From Pseudocolwellia sp049933045 (lineage in GTDB: Bacteria; Pseudomonadota; Gammaproteobacteria; Enterobacterales; Alteromonadaceae), in NCBI RefSeq assembly GCF_049933045.1, contig NZ_CP187926.1, positions 2,170,001-2,234,000 of the forward strand: a DNA stretch of 64,000 nucleotides, in the 5' to 3' direction. The translations under genes were made by a program, and so were the position numbers. Below the pieces are notes generated by a model, which saw only the letters and a list, made by a program, of their open reading frames with translations, was not told the DNA's origin and searched no databases. Within the stretch, counting starts at the first letter, position 1. Every line of letters begins with the position of its first letter. This document shows positions 26,364-35,750 of this stretch, piece by piece.

Positions 26364-28061
26364 TTACTGTACTACGATTTCTTTTATTCTATTAACAATT
26401 GCTATGAGTCCATTCGCTCTAGATGGACTTAAATGTTGAATTAACCCTAGTTTTGTAAAATAAGCATCAATATCAAAGTTAAGAATATTTTCTGCTGTTT
26501 GATTGTTATAGGCCGCTAAAGTAATGGTGAGTAACCCACGTATAACTTTAGCGTCACTATCAGCCGTGAAATGAAATATGTCGTTGCTCTTAGTGAAACT
26601 AACCCATGCTTTACTCTCGCAACCTTCAACAAGATTATTGTCTGTAAGTAGTTCTTTAGCTAGTCGGGTATGATCTTTCCCTAACATCATAATTTCACGA
26701 TGTCGGCTGTCCCAACCTTTAAGATTTAAAAATTTATCGATTATCCACTGACTATCAATATTACCCCTATTTTGAGAAGTAATTAGTTTATCTTCTCTGT
26801 CAGTTATTGAATCATTTTGATTCGGAGCACTTAAACTTTCTGCTTCATTACTTAATAACTGAGTGAGTACCTTAATCAGCTGGTCTACTTCAGAAAAAGT
26901 ATTATAGGCCGTCAATGCTACGCGAATACATCCATCAACTTTTAGGTATTCCATTAAAGGCATAGCACAGTGATGCCCTGCTCTAACGGCAATGTTATGG
27001 GCATCTAAGAAACTTGCTACGTCATGATTATGGTGATTTTCTATAACAAATGAAAATAGTGGAATACTAGGCACATCGTCAACGAGAAATGAAACAGCTT
27101 TTATTGTTTTTAGTTTCTCATAGCAATAACTTAAAAGTTTATTCTCGTAAGTAATAATGTAATTCATATTGAATTGGGAAAGGAAATCTATCGCGCTTGC
27201 AAAAGCTACTATTCCTGCAATGTTAGGTGTTCCTGCTTCAAACTTAAAAGGTAAAACATTGTAGCTAGTATGAGCAAAGCTTACTTTAGCGATCATTTCT
27301 CCTCCCGTTTGATAAGGAGGCATTTTATTTAAATATTCACGCTTGCCATATAAAACACCTACACCTGTAGGTCCATACATTTTATGTGCTGAAAATAGGT
27401 AGAAGTCACACGCTAGTGCTTGTATATCAACTTTTTCGTGAGCAATAGCCTGAGCACCATCAATAATACTCACAATATTGTTTTGTTTACAAAGATCGAT
27501 AATCGCTTTTACAGGATTAACTTTGCCAATAACATTAGATATATGAGCAAAACTCATGATCTTAGTTTTTGCTGAAATAACAGACTTTAGCGCTTCAACA
27601 TCAATTATCCCCGTTTTAGTTAATGGGACAACTTTAATAACAGCTGATTTTTTTTCAGCTATTATTTGCCATGGAACAATATTAGCGTGATGTTCACTTT
27701 GGCTGAGAATAATTTCATCACCTGCCTCTAAAATCAAATCCCCCAAACTATTCGTTAATAAATTAACACTTTCAGTTGTACCTTTTGTCCAGATGACTTC
27801 TTCAAGATATGGCGCATTAATGAATTGTTTAACAGATTTTCTTGCTTGTTCAAATGCAGCTGTAGATGCGGCACTTAATTGATGAGATGCTCGATGAACA
27901 TTCGCATTATTTTGTTGATAATAGGCTTGGTACTTATCAATAACACACTGAGGTTTTTGAGTCGTTGCTGCATTATCAAAATAAATAAGATCGGCATGAT
28001 TGAGTTTATTTTTTAATAACGGGAATTGAGCTCTGAACTTTTCAACATTAAAAGTGTGCAT
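26364..28061 (-). CDS. csdA/csdE: Fused cysteine desulfurase CsdA and sulfur acceptor CsdE
   Basis: A 565-aa two-domain protein. Residues 1 to about 400 are a class V aminotransferase-type cysteine desulfurase of the SufS/CsdA group: IYFDNAATTQKPQCVIDKY at the start, the PLP lysine in YLFSAHKMYGPTGVGVLYG, and the persulfide cysteine in AVRAGHHCAMPLMEYL near 365. After a polar linker (about 405-430), residues 435-565 are a SufE/CsdE domain: GWDSRHREIMMLGKDH, then LVEGCESKAWVSF with the acceptor cysteine, and ADSDAKVIRGLLTITLAAYN. In E. coli these are two genes. Fusion would couple sulfur abstraction and relay in one chain. Confidence 0.93.
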   Translation of the reverse strand: MHTFNVEKFRAQFPLLKNKLNHADLIYFDNAATTQKPQCVIDKYQAYYQQNNANVHRASHQLSAASTAAFEQARKSVKQFINAPYLEEVIWTKGTTESVNLLTNSLGDLILEAGDEIILSQSEHHANIVPWQIIAEKKSAVIKVVPLTKTGIIDVEALKSVISAKTKIMSFAHISNVIGKVNPVKAIIDLCKQNNIVSIIDGAQAIAHEKVDIQALACDFYLFSAHKMYGPTGVGVLYGKREYLNKMPPYQTGGEMIAKVSFAHTSYNVLPFKFEAGTPNIAGIVAFASAIDFLSQFNMNYIITYENKLLSYCYEKLKTIKAVSFLVDDVPSIPLFSFVIENHHNHDVASFLDAHNIAVRAGHHCAMPLMEYLKVDGCIRVALTAYNTFSEVDQLIKVLTQLLSNEAESLSAPNQNDSITDREDKLITSQNRGNIDSQWIIDKFLNLKGWDSRHREIMMLGKDHTRLAKELLTDNNLVEGCESKAWVSFTKSNDIFHFTADSDAKVIRGLLTITLAAYNNQTAENILNFDIDAYFTKLGLIQHLSPSRANGLIAIVNRIKEIVVQ

Positions 28062-28447
28062 GAAATAATGACTTGTTTACATAATAATCTTGCCATAATT
28101 ATAACTGATAATCGCTACTGATTTATATGAGATGTTTGAAACAATCGACAAAATAGCCATAAGAAACAGGAAATCTGATGAAGCTATATTCTTGGTATAA
28201 TAATCAGTCACAGTATTTTAAAAATGACTAAACTATTAAAATGATAGAACCCCAAACCAAACGAATAACATACCTAATATAGTAGCGAGTAAAAAGAAAG
28301 CGAAAACCGTCCTTAAGGATAATAATTTAAAATCTAACGTTAACTCTCATCTCTTTCTATCATATTCATAAAGCTGGTATTTATTATAGATTGCAACGAG
28401 GTTTTAGCACTGTTCCTCTAATCAATTTTTATACAAATAAGGAGAAG
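28062..28447. other. Non-coding gap with a hydrophobic open frame lacking a start
   Basis: 386 bp between csdA-csdE and the metalloprotease-like gene. The minus strand at about 28240-28335 can be read as a peptide of some 30 residues containing a membrane-like stretch (TVFAFFLLATILGMLFVWFG), but no ATG, GTG or TTG sits ahead of the hydrophobic part in that frame. It could be a decayed small membrane protein or chance. Nothing else is seen beyond presumed csdA promoter sequence. Confidence 0.45.
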
Positions 28448-29974
28448 TTAATACTCACCTCGTTTCATTTTATTATATCGGTTGATGCTGCTTTTATTTG
28501 GTGAATGATCTGAATTGGCGGCTTGTTCTAACTCTCTACTTAAAGCTTTATTTAACCATTTAAGTCCTAAGTTTTCTTTGTTCTTTTTAAATAAAGCTTT
28601 CGCAACATTATAATGAAAACTAGGCATTAAATACTGATCTGGCCTCTGTATTAATAGGTTTGTATATAAAGGTATAAAAGACTCTTCGTAATAACGCAGA
28701 CTTGTCTTAGTTGAAGTAGGTTTGAATGCTTGTACCTTATTTTTATCACATGTTTCCGATTTAAATAAGCCGATAACATTTTCATTATTTAACTTGTAGG
28801 ATTCTGGTGTTCCTATTATCCATTTGTCTTCACCTTTTATAAGAATCGGTGTAGCTGCATCAATAAGGCTGAACCATGGAACTTGTTTTTCAAGTAAATC
28901 TAATACCTCTTCTTTACTGCCTTTGTAATGAGGTTTCATAATAGATATATTATGAGAAAAGCTAGACTGTTGCGGTTTTTGACAAACTTTATGCTTAACA
29001 GGTAATGGATACTCGTCGATAAATCCTAATAAATGAGACAATTCATGAATAAATACCTGCGTATTATCCGATGCATCTAAATATAGAATGCCGTTATCAA
29101 CATTAGCTCCACCTTTATCTAACATGAGTCCGATATAACGAGTATTAATTTCAGAGGTAACATGACTCCATATACTATCATCACACTTAATCGCGCTGCC
29201 TTTATTGTATTTACAATCTAATTGTTTAACAGAAATATACCGTGGCGGTTCAAAGCAGATAAAACTAGAAAGGGGATGGTCTTTAATGTTTTGTAAAAGC
29301 GTATCAAGTTTATTTAAGTGACTTAAACTAGTCGCAAACAACTGAACTGTGTTGCTACATTCATTCACATTAAGGACTTCTGAATGAGGACGATTAAATA
29401 AATTAGTGTCTACTATTCGGTAGCGTTGTAACTCTTTTACGAGTTCATTACTATTGGACTTTTTAATTAACAGTATAAGTTCATTTAACAAGGTTAAATC
29501 TCCCAAGCTAACACTTATATCAATCAGTTTATATAAAGCATCTTCTTCATGCTTTAAGGGGAATAAAAGTGCTTTGGCTGCAAGTAATTCACCTTCATCT
29601 ATATATAGATCAATAAGCTCAGCTGAGGCTTTTTTATGATTAAGTTTAGATGCATTTTTATACCAGTAGATAGCTTGCTTATTATCACCTTCAATATGGT
29701 AAATAGTGGCAAGTTTAAAGGCTGTTTCTTTATCTGTTTCGGCAAGTATTTTGGCTAAATAAAACCATTCATTCGATTCATCTTCTACAGACGAAAATTT
29801 ATATTCAATAGCATCTTCTACACCGTGTTTAATAGCATAAGAAACTTCATCTTCACTTATGGTATTTGATGCGATTTTACTGGCGATATATTGAGGTAAA
29901 AAAAATGAGCCTGACGGTATGGTTACCATTAGGCTCATTATTAATATGTTAAAAAGAAATAGAAGTGGTTTCAC
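28448..29974 (-). CDS. Putative exported zinc metallopeptidase with helical repeats (M64-like motif)
   Basis: A 508-aa protein I do not recognise as a named gene. It starts with a hydrophobic segment (about 3-30, LLFLFNILIMSLMVTIPSGS) that may be a signal peptide or anchor. Residues about 60-160 contain Sel1/TPR-like helical repeats (DNKQAIYWYKNASKLNHKKA; EGELLAAKALLFPLKH). Around residue 310 is FIHELSHLLGFIDEYPLP, an HExxH zinc motif followed by DEY, as in IgA-peptidase-like M64 enzymes. C-terminal residues include another repeat-like helix (NVAKALFKKNKENLGLKWLN). It lies just upstream (5' side on the plus map) of nlpI, in the same direction. Proteolytic activity is inferred from the motif only. 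Confidence 0.6.
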   Translation of the reverse strand: MKPLLFLFNILIMSLMVTIPSGSFFLPQYIASKIASNTISEDEVSYAIKHGVEDAIEYKFSSVEDESNEWFYLAKILAETDKETAFKLATIYHIEGDNKQAIYWYKNASKLNHKKASAELIDLYIDEGELLAAKALLFPLKHEEDALYKLIDISVSLGDLTLLNELILLIKKSNSNELVKELQRYRIVDTNLFNRPHSEVLNVNECSNTVQLFATSLSHLNKLDTLLQNIKDHPLSSFICFEPPRYISVKQLDCKYNKGSAIKCDDSIWSHVTSEINTRYIGLMLDKGGANVDNGILYLDASDNTQVFIHELSHLLGFIDEYPLPVKHKVCQKPQQSSFSHNISIMKPHYKGSKEEVLDLLEKQVPWFSLIDAATPILIKGEDKWIIGTPESYKLNNENVIGLFKSETCDKNKVQAFKPTSTKTSLRYYEESFIPLYTNLLIQRPDQYLMPSFHYNVAKALFKKNKENLGLKWLNKALSRELEQAANSDHSPNKSSINRYNKMKRGEY

Positions 29975-30001
29975 TTTATAGCGCTAACTAAGCGGGCTTA
30001 T

Positions 30002-30898
30002 TTAATAAAGCGCAGTTTCTAATGTATCTTTACGCATTAAATCTAATTCTAATCGCGCATATCTATGTTCAACAAATTCAAATACATTTGTACTTAACGC
30101 TAGTTTGAAAAAATTAGCTGCCGAACCAGGTTGTCCATTTAATTGACTGTACTTACCTAAGTAAAAGTAGGCTTCACACAATCTATCGCTTAATTCTTTA
30201 TTCGTGTTTATATTATTGGTTAAGTTTTCAATAAACTCACCTTGAGATAACTTACCTAAATATAAATCAATAATACTTTTAGCCCAGGTATTATCAGAAA
30301 TTTCTGATGAACGTATAAGTAAATCTTTTGCTGCTTGTTCTGGGTCAATTTCATATTCAGCTAAGTAAAGCCAAAGTACACGATATGGATCATCTGATTG
30401 TCCATTATGAAATGCTTCAAAATCATCACGAGCTAGAACAGGTCTGCCACCATAATAAAGCGCTATGCCTCTATTTAAATATGCGTATTCATGATCAGGC
30501 TGCAAGTCGATTGCAGAGTCAAAAGAATCATAAGCTTGGTTGAATTCTTGTAATTGAGTAAATTGAATACCAATAAAGTTGTATGCATCGACTAAATCAG
30601 GTTTTAATTTAAGTGCACGATTAAAGTCTAATCGAGCTAAAGATCGTAAACCAACACTGTCATATATAACACCACGGTCATAAAACAATTGCGCACGTTG
30701 CTCATCAGTAACGTCGGCTCTCAATATAATGTCACTCAAACGTAAAATAGCTATTTCGCTTTTGTAATTAACCGTAGCGGGTTCAGCAATAATAAGCTGC
30801 CCTATTGAATTACTTTCAGCATTATTTCCATTGAGACTTGCACAACCTTGTACACACAAGACAAAACTAACAATTAACAATTTACTTTTTAGCAACAC
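30002..30898 (-). CDS. nlpI: Lipoprotein NlpI, TPR adaptor
   Basis: A 298-aa outer-membrane lipoprotein. The signal peptide ends in a lipobox (SFVLCVQGCASLNG) with the lipidated cysteine at about residue 19. TPR repeats follow: RAQLFYDRGVIYDSVGLRSL, ALKLKPDLVDAYNFIGIQF, and DSAIDLQPDHEYAYLNRGIA. In E. coli NlpI binds the protease Prc and endopeptidases such as MepS to control peptidoglycan hydrolysis. Position directly after pnp in the same direction is the conserved gammaproteobacterial order. A terminator separates it from pnp, with 95 bp between the genes. Confidence 0.95.
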   Translation of the reverse strand: MLLKSKLLIVSFVLCVQGCASLNGNNAESNSIGQLIIAEPATVNYKSEIAILRLSDIILRADVTDEQRAQLFYDRGVIYDSVGLRSLARLDFNRALKLKPDLVDAYNFIGIQFTQLQEFNQAYDSFDSAIDLQPDHEYAYLNRGIALYYGGRPVLARDDFEAFHNGQSDDPYRVLWLYLAEYEIDPEQAAKDLLIRSSEISDNTWAKSIIDLYLGKLSQGEFIENLTNNINTNKELSDRLCEAYFYLGKYSQLNGQPGSAANFFKLALSTNVFEFVEHRYARLELDLMRKDTLETALY

Positions 30899-30934
30899 AG
30901 CAATATTCCTATAATACGATTGTGATCAGTATAT

Positions 30935-30964
30935 AAAAAAGGGAGCCTATTGGCTCCCTTTTTT
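30935..30964 (-). terminator. pnp terminator
   Basis: GGGAGCC and GGCTCCC pair around a TATT loop with A6 before and T6 after, so it can work in either direction; placed between pnp and nlpI. Confidence 0.9.
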
Positions 30965-30993
30965 GTTATTTGCTCATTAATTCTTACAAATAA

Positions 30994-33111
30994 TTATTCT
31001 GCAGCAGGTGCTTCAGTAGTCGCTGGCTTTTCAGCAGCTTCTTTAATACTTAAACGTACACGGCCTTGACGGTCAACTTCAAGTACTTTAACAGTAACTT
31101 CTTGACCTTCAGTTAGTACGTCAGTAACAGCATTAACACGTTCTTCAGAGATTTGTGAAATGTGAACTAAACCATCTTTACCTGGTAATACATTAACAAA
31201 TGCACCGAAATCAACGATACGTACAACTTTACCTTGGTAAATAGTACCTACTTCAATTTCAGCAGTTAATGCTTTAATACGGTTAATTGCATCTTCAGCT
31301 TGTTCGCTAGAAGTTGCTGCAATTTTAACTGTACCATCATCTTCAATTTCGATAGTTGTGCCCGTTTCTTCAGTAAGTTGACGAATAGTTGCGCCACCTT
31401 TACCAATAACGTCACGAATTTTATCAGTATTGATTTTTAACTTGTGAATACGTGGAGCAAATTGTGAAATATCATCACGAGCACCAGCAATAGCATCATC
31501 CATTACACTTAAGATATGAATACGAGCACCCTTCGCTTGGTTAAGCGCAGTTTGCATAATATCTTGAGTGATACCTTCAATTTTAATGTCCATTTGAAGA
31601 GCTGTAATACCATTTTTAGTACCAGCAACTTTAAAGTCCATATCGCCTAAGTGATCTTCATCACCTAAGATATCAGAAAGTACAACGTGGCTATCACCTT
31701 CTTTAACTAGACCCATAGCAATACCTGCTACAGAATCTTTAATTGGTACACCAGCATCCATAAGTGCTAATGAAGTACCACATACAGAAGCCATTGAAGA
31801 TGAACCATTTGATTCAGTAATTTCAGAAACTACACGAATTGCATACGGGAATTCATCGATAGTAGGCATTACAGCTAACATACCGCGTTTAGCTAAACGA
31901 CCATGACCAATTTCACGACGCTTTGGAGAACCAACAAAACCCGTTTCGCCTACTGAGTAAGGAGGGAAGTTATAATGCAACATGAAGTTGTCAGTTTTCT
32001 CACCTAAAATAGTTTCAACACGTTGTGCGTCACGTGCAGTACCTAAAGTAGCAGTTACTAATGCTTGTGTTTCACCACGTGTAAATACAGCAGAACCATG
32101 AGTTCTTGGTAATACACCTGTCATAACATCTAGAGCACGGATCATTTCAGGATCACGACCATCAATACGTGGATGACCTTGAGTGATACGACCACGAACA
32201 ATCGTTTTTTCTAAGTCGTGGAATAAATCTTTAGCTTCTTGAACGTTAAGTTCAGCATCTTCAGCTTCTAACTGTGCAATTACTGCGTTTCTGATTTGTG
32301 AAACTTTTTCATAACGAACTGCTTTTTCAGTAATTTGGTAAGCTTCATCTACTTGTGTAGTCGCAAGCTCAGCAATTTTAGCTGTTAATGGAGCATTTTT
32401 AACAGGTGCAACCCAGTTCCATGAAGGAGTGTTAACTTCAGCAGCAAATTCTTTAATTGCGTTTACAGCAATTTGTGATTGCTCATGGCCGTACATTACA
32501 GCGCCTAACATAACATCTTCAGATAATACGTCAGCTTCTGATTCAACCATAAGTACAGCAGCTTCAGTACCAGCAACTACTAAGTCTAGTTTGCTTGTTT
32601 CTAATTCTGATTGTAATGGGTTAAGAATATATTTACCGTCAGTATAACCAACGCGTGCTGCGCCAACTGGACCATTAAAAGGAGTACCTGAAATAGCTAA
32701 TGCTGCAGATGTACCTAATAAAGCAATAATGTCTGGTGCAATTTCAGGGTTAGCTGAAACAACAGTGATAATAACTTGAACTTCGTTTGTGAAACCTTCA
32801 GGGAATAACGGACGAATTGGACGGTCAATCAAACGACAGATTAGTGTTTCTTCTTCAGAAGGACGACCTTCACGTTTGAAGAAACCACCAGGTATTTTAC
32901 CTGCTGCGTATGTTTTTTCTTGGTAGTTAACTGTTAAAGGGAAAAAGTCTTGCCCTTCTTTAGCTTCTTTTTTAGCAACAACAGAAACTAATACACACGT
33001 ATCGTCCATGCTTGCCATTACTGCAGCTGTTGCTTGACGAGCGATAGCACCCGTTTCTAAAGTTACGGTATGTTGACCGTATTGAAAAGTTTTTGTAACA
33101 GTGTTGAACAT
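30994..33111 (-). CDS. pnp: Polyribonucleotide nucleotidyltransferase
   Basis: A 705-aa 3'-5' phosphorolytic exoribonuclease and degradosome component. Two RNase PH-like domains are visible (N: MASMDDTCVLVSVVAKKEA; C: RGETQALVTATLGTARDAQ, with GSSSMASVCGTSLALMDAGV as the phosphate and catalytic region). They are joined by a helical domain. A KH domain (INTDKIRDVIGKGGATIRQL, about 555-610) and an S1 domain (GTIYQGKVVRIVDFGAFVNV, about 620-690) end the protein. Length is typical. It lies downstream of rpsO as usual, but two small genes sit between. Confidence 0.98.
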   Translation of the reverse strand: MFNTVTKTFQYGQHTVTLETGAIARQATAAVMASMDDTCVLVSVVAKKEAKEGQDFFPLTVNYQEKTYAAGKIPGGFFKREGRPSEEETLICRLIDRPIRPLFPEGFTNEVQVIITVVSANPEIAPDIIALLGTSAALAISGTPFNGPVGAARVGYTDGKYILNPLQSELETSKLDLVVAGTEAAVLMVESEADVLSEDVMLGAVMYGHEQSQIAVNAIKEFAAEVNTPSWNWVAPVKNAPLTAKIAELATTQVDEAYQITEKAVRYEKVSQIRNAVIAQLEAEDAELNVQEAKDLFHDLEKTIVRGRITQGHPRIDGRDPEMIRALDVMTGVLPRTHGSAVFTRGETQALVTATLGTARDAQRVETILGEKTDNFMLHYNFPPYSVGETGFVGSPKRREIGHGRLAKRGMLAVMPTIDEFPYAIRVVSEITESNGSSSMASVCGTSLALMDAGVPIKDSVAGIAMGLVKEGDSHVVLSDILGDEDHLGDMDFKVAGTKNGITALQMDIKIEGITQDIMQTALNQAKGARIHILSVMDDAIAGARDDISQFAPRIHKLKINTDKIRDVIGKGGATIRQLTEETGTTIEIEDDGTVKIAATSSEQAEDAINRIKALTAEIEVGTIYQGKVVRIVDFGAFVNVLPGKDGLVHISQISEERVNAVTDVLTEGQEVTVKVLEVDRQGRVRLSIKEAAEKPATTEAPAAE

Positions 33112-33433
33112 ATGTTCATTCCTTATTTTTTCGGATTATGTCCAATCTGTACAATTATTTATTCACTTATTATAAAAAAGCAGAGCCCTTTTAAGATTTT
33201 TTTAAGCTGAACAAAAAATTATACAGTTTGGATAAATTTATAATTAATACGAATATTAGCTGAACCACAAATATTCGCTGGCACATTATACTAACTACCC
33301 ACACTATTTCCACCTAGAAAGTGTATTACTTAGGGTAAAAGCTTAATAATTTATGTAATAATTTCTTTTGCATTATTCTTTATTCGAATCACTTGATATA
33401 ATTTAGTTCATTTTTAGTAAAAAGTTTAATTAT
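33112..33433. other. Divergent gap between pnp and the esterase gene
   Basis: 322 AT-rich bases that must hold the pnp promoter and leader and the esterase promoter. On the minus strand TATAAT near 33219 is a fair -10 candidate for pnp, without a good -35. In enterics the pnp leader is cut by RNase III for autoregulation; I see no long hairpin here to support the same control. Confidence 0.5.
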
Positions 33434-34105
33434 ATGACAACATCTTCATTAGAAAGAATAACCGTTGAGCCTAAATCAACTGCGCAAGCTTGCGTTATAT
33501 GGTTACACGGCCTAGGTGATTCAGGCGCTGGTTTTGCACCTATCGTTCCTTCACTTAAGTTACCTTCAGATCATAATATCCGCTTTATATTCCCACATGC
33601 ACCAGACAGAGCTGTCACGATTAACCAAGGCTATGTCATGAAGGCTTGGTATGATATTAAATCAATGGACTTACATAATAGAGCTGATATGACGGGGGTT
33701 TTAGAGTCTGAAGCTTCTATTCATCAATTGATTGAAGAACAAATACAGTCAGGTATCCATGCTGATAAAATTATACTTGCTGGTTTTAGTCAAGGTGGCG
33801 TAGTGAGCCTATTTACAGGCCTAAGATACTCTCAAAAATTAGCGGGTATTATGGCACTTTCTTGTTACTTACCTAACGCAGATAAGTTACCTGAAAACCT
33901 GCACGAAGCTAATAAAACCACAAACATATTACAAAACCATGGTGCGCAAGATGAAGTGGTATTAATGTCATCAGGTAAAATGGCAAATAAGCTTTTAGTT
34001 GAACAAAACTATAATGTGCAATGGAAGACTTACAATATGCCACACAGTGTTTTACCAGAACAAATAGATGATATTTCTCTATGGATACAAAAGCAGCTAA
34101 CATAG
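33434..34105 (+). CDS. Phospholipase/carboxylesterase family alpha/beta hydrolase
   Basis: A 223-aa serine hydrolase of the acyl-protein thioesterase and carboxylesterase group (Abhydrolase_2). CVIWLHGLGDSGAGFAPIVP gives the oxyanion-hole HGLGDSG motif (about 23-40). IILAGFSQGGVVSLFTGL near 115 carries the nucleophile serine in GFSQG. QNHGAQDEVVLMSSG near 165 supplies the aspartate, and MPHSVLPEQID near 202 the histidine. No signal peptide, so cytoplasmic. The natural substrate is not known. It is followed by its own terminator. Confidence 0.9.
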   Translation: MTTSSLERITVEPKSTAQACVIWLHGLGDSGAGFAPIVPSLKLPSDHNIRFIFPHAPDRAVTINQGYVMKAWYDIKSMDLHNRADMTGVLESEASIHQLIEEQIQSGIHADKIILAGFSQGGVVSLFTGLRYSQKLAGIMALSCYLPNADKLPENLHEANKTTNILQNHGAQDEVVLMSSGKMANKLLVEQNYNVQWKTYNMPHSVLPEQIDDISLWIQKQLT

Positions 34106-34185
34106 CCTTTAGCTGAACCTTTATAGTTTTTAAATCTTTTGAAATTAAAGATGAATTTATCTATGAGCGTTAAGAATTTCAAATG

Positions 34186-34218
34186 AACCGAACAGGCTAT
34201 TTATCTGTTCGGTTTTTT
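34186..34218 (+). terminator. Terminator after esterase gene
   Basis: AACCGAACAG and CTGTTCGGTT form a 10-bp stem with a 9-nt loop followed by a T run. Confidence 0.88.
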
Positions 34219-34275
34219 ATTATCTTAAGAAAGTAATCGCGGCTGTAAATTTTTACTTGAAATTCAGTGTCAACG

Positions 34276-34800
34276 TTATGTGTGAGTTAATGCTTTTCTT
34301 TTAGCAATTGCGACAGGTGTTATTGTCTCTTCTAACTTCTTTTCCCAGCCCAATAAAAAATAAACTTCTGCGAGTAAAAATAATGGTCCAATAAGAAACT
34401 GACCTAAGTCATCAACAAATGCAGGTTTAGCTTTTTCATAATGATGCCCAATAAATTGAAATACCCAACCAATAACAAAAACAATGATGGCTATATATAA
34501 CGCTGATGGGTGAGCCGTTACAAAGCTCACTAAATATAAGTTAACCGCCACGTAAAGCGTCATCCCTATCGCTAACTTAATATGCAACATAAAATAATAA
34601 ATAAGCGCACAAGTAAAAAACACATAAGCAGGTGTTAATAAAACACTGATACTAAAAATTTCAATATGAAATACATTTAAGCTTAATAACAAAGTTACTG
34701 CCCATATGATTAAAGGAATACCTATAAAATGAGTCACAATATTAGTTTTATTAAAATGTACACTTTTATACTGAGCTAATACTTCTTCAATATTTTTCAT
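34276..34800 (-). CDS. Mpo1-like (DUF962/YGL010w) membrane protein
   Basis: A 174-aa protein with four membrane helices. I chose the ATG at 34800 (MKNIEEVLAQYKSVH), with AAAGG 7 nt upstream; earlier in-frame ATGs at 34821 and 34806 are worse placed. Family landmarks are the N-terminal YKSVHFNKTNIVTHFIGIPL with its histidines and GWVFQFIGHHYEKAKPAFVDD near 115-135. The yeast homolog Mpo1 is an iron-dependent dioxygenase in alpha-oxidation of 2-hydroxy fatty acids, and the conserved histidines here fit metal binding. The bacterial role is inferred. Confidence 0.85.
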   Translation of the reverse strand: MKNIEEVLAQYKSVHFNKTNIVTHFIGIPLIIWAVTLLLSLNVFHIEIFSISVLLTPAYVFFTCALIYYFMLHIKLAIGMTLYVAVNLYLVSFVTAHPSALYIAIIVFVIGWVFQFIGHHYEKAKPAFVDDLGQFLIGPLFLLAEVYFLLGWEKKLEETITPVAIAKRKALTHT

Positions 34801-34888
34801 AACCATGCCTTTATATTTCATCTTTTATACAATTTATCATGATAATAATAGGTATAACAAGCTCAGGTAAGACCAGGGAAATTTAAAT

Positions 34889-34917
34889 AAAAAAAAGGAG
34901 CCATAAGGCTCCTTTTT
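34889..34917 (-). terminator. rpsO terminator
   Basis: AAGGAGCC and GGCTCCTT around an ATAA loop, with A-rich and T-rich flanks giving terminators on both strands; it follows rpsO by about 20 bp. Confidence 0.9.
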
Positions 34918-34933
34918 CTTTTTAAATCTAATC

Positions 34934-35203
34934 TTAACGACGTAGACCTAATTTACCGATTAAAGCAGTGTAACGTTCAACGTTTTTGCCTTTTAAGTAA
35001 TCAAGTAATTTACGACGTTGACTTACCATACGTAATAAACCACGACGTGAATGATGATCATGTATGTGAGCTTTAAAGTGACCTTGAAGATGGTTGATTT
35101 GTGTAGTTAACAAAGCAACTTGAACTTCTGGAGAACCTGTATCACCTTCTTTTTGAGCATATTCTGCAACGATTGCAGCTTTTTCTGTAGCATTTAAAGA
35201 CAT
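34934..35203 (-). CDS. rpsO: 30S ribosomal protein S15
   Basis: An 89-aa primary 16S rRNA-binding protein. MSLNATEKAAIVAEYAQKEG at the start, GSPEVQVALLTTQINHLQGH and HSRRGLLRMVSQRRKLLDYL are nearly identical to other gammaproteobacteria. An AAGGA ribosome site and a good promoter (35305-35332) lie upstream. In E. coli S15 represses its own translation through a leader pseudoknot; the leader here is about 95 nt long, but I did not establish that fold. Confidence 0.98.
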   Translation of the reverse strand: MSLNATEKAAIVAEYAQKEGDTGSPEVQVALLTTQINHLQGHFKAHIHDHHSRRGLLRMVSQRRKLLDYLKGKNVERYTALIGKLGLRR

Positions 35204-35304
35204 AATATTTCCTTAGTGTGTTTACTTAAACCGAAGATGGAATAAGTAAGTAAAATTCTCATCTAGCCAAACACTAATTCAGCTTAGATGACAAAAGAGC
35301 GCGT

Positions 35305-35332
35305 ATTCTATCAGTAAAACCTACGATTGCAA
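35305..35332 (-). promoter_or_regulatory. Probable sigma70 promoter of rpsO
   Basis: On the minus strand TTGCAA (35332-35327) and TAGAAT (35310-35305) are separated by 16 bp, close to consensus, about 100 bp upstream of the rpsO start. Confidence 0.65.
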
Positions 35333-35410
35333 CTTATTACTGTAAATCCTTTTAATAATACGGCTTTTATAGGATATAAATGATAGACGACCTTAACTAG
35401 GGATAAGTTA

Positions 35411-35431
35411 TACCAAACGGATTAACTTATT
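35411..35431 (+). repeat. Left terminal inverted repeat of MITE-like element
   Basis: TACCAAACGGATTAACTTAT and the next T pair with 35751-35771 on the opposite strand with one mismatch. Confidence 0.85.
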
Positions 35432-35750
35432 GCTCACTTAGCGAGAATTTAAAGGCTTAGAGGCACAGGTTCATAGTTCCAGACTGAACCTAAGCACCTA
35501 CATCCATGTAGGCGAGGCATTGATTAAAGAGAATGGTTATTCTCGGTAACTGCTCCTGCGTTACCCTAATGTCCTACATCCTTGTAGGAACCTTGTCAAA
35601 ATCAATAACGCGGCATATGAGCCTTTAAATTCCCGCCCTTCGGGAGCTCATTAGCAAACTGATAACATCACAAAATTAAAAAAATATAGAATAACTATGT
35701 TTAATCAATTTTGCTTGTTCTAAGCTTGCTAATGTAGCTCTAAGTTGCTT

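Noticed and set aside
28240..28335. Hydrophobic peptide of about 30 residues on the minus strand
   Set aside because: It looks like a membrane helix but has no start codon ahead of the hydrophobic part in its frame, so a real gene is not supported.
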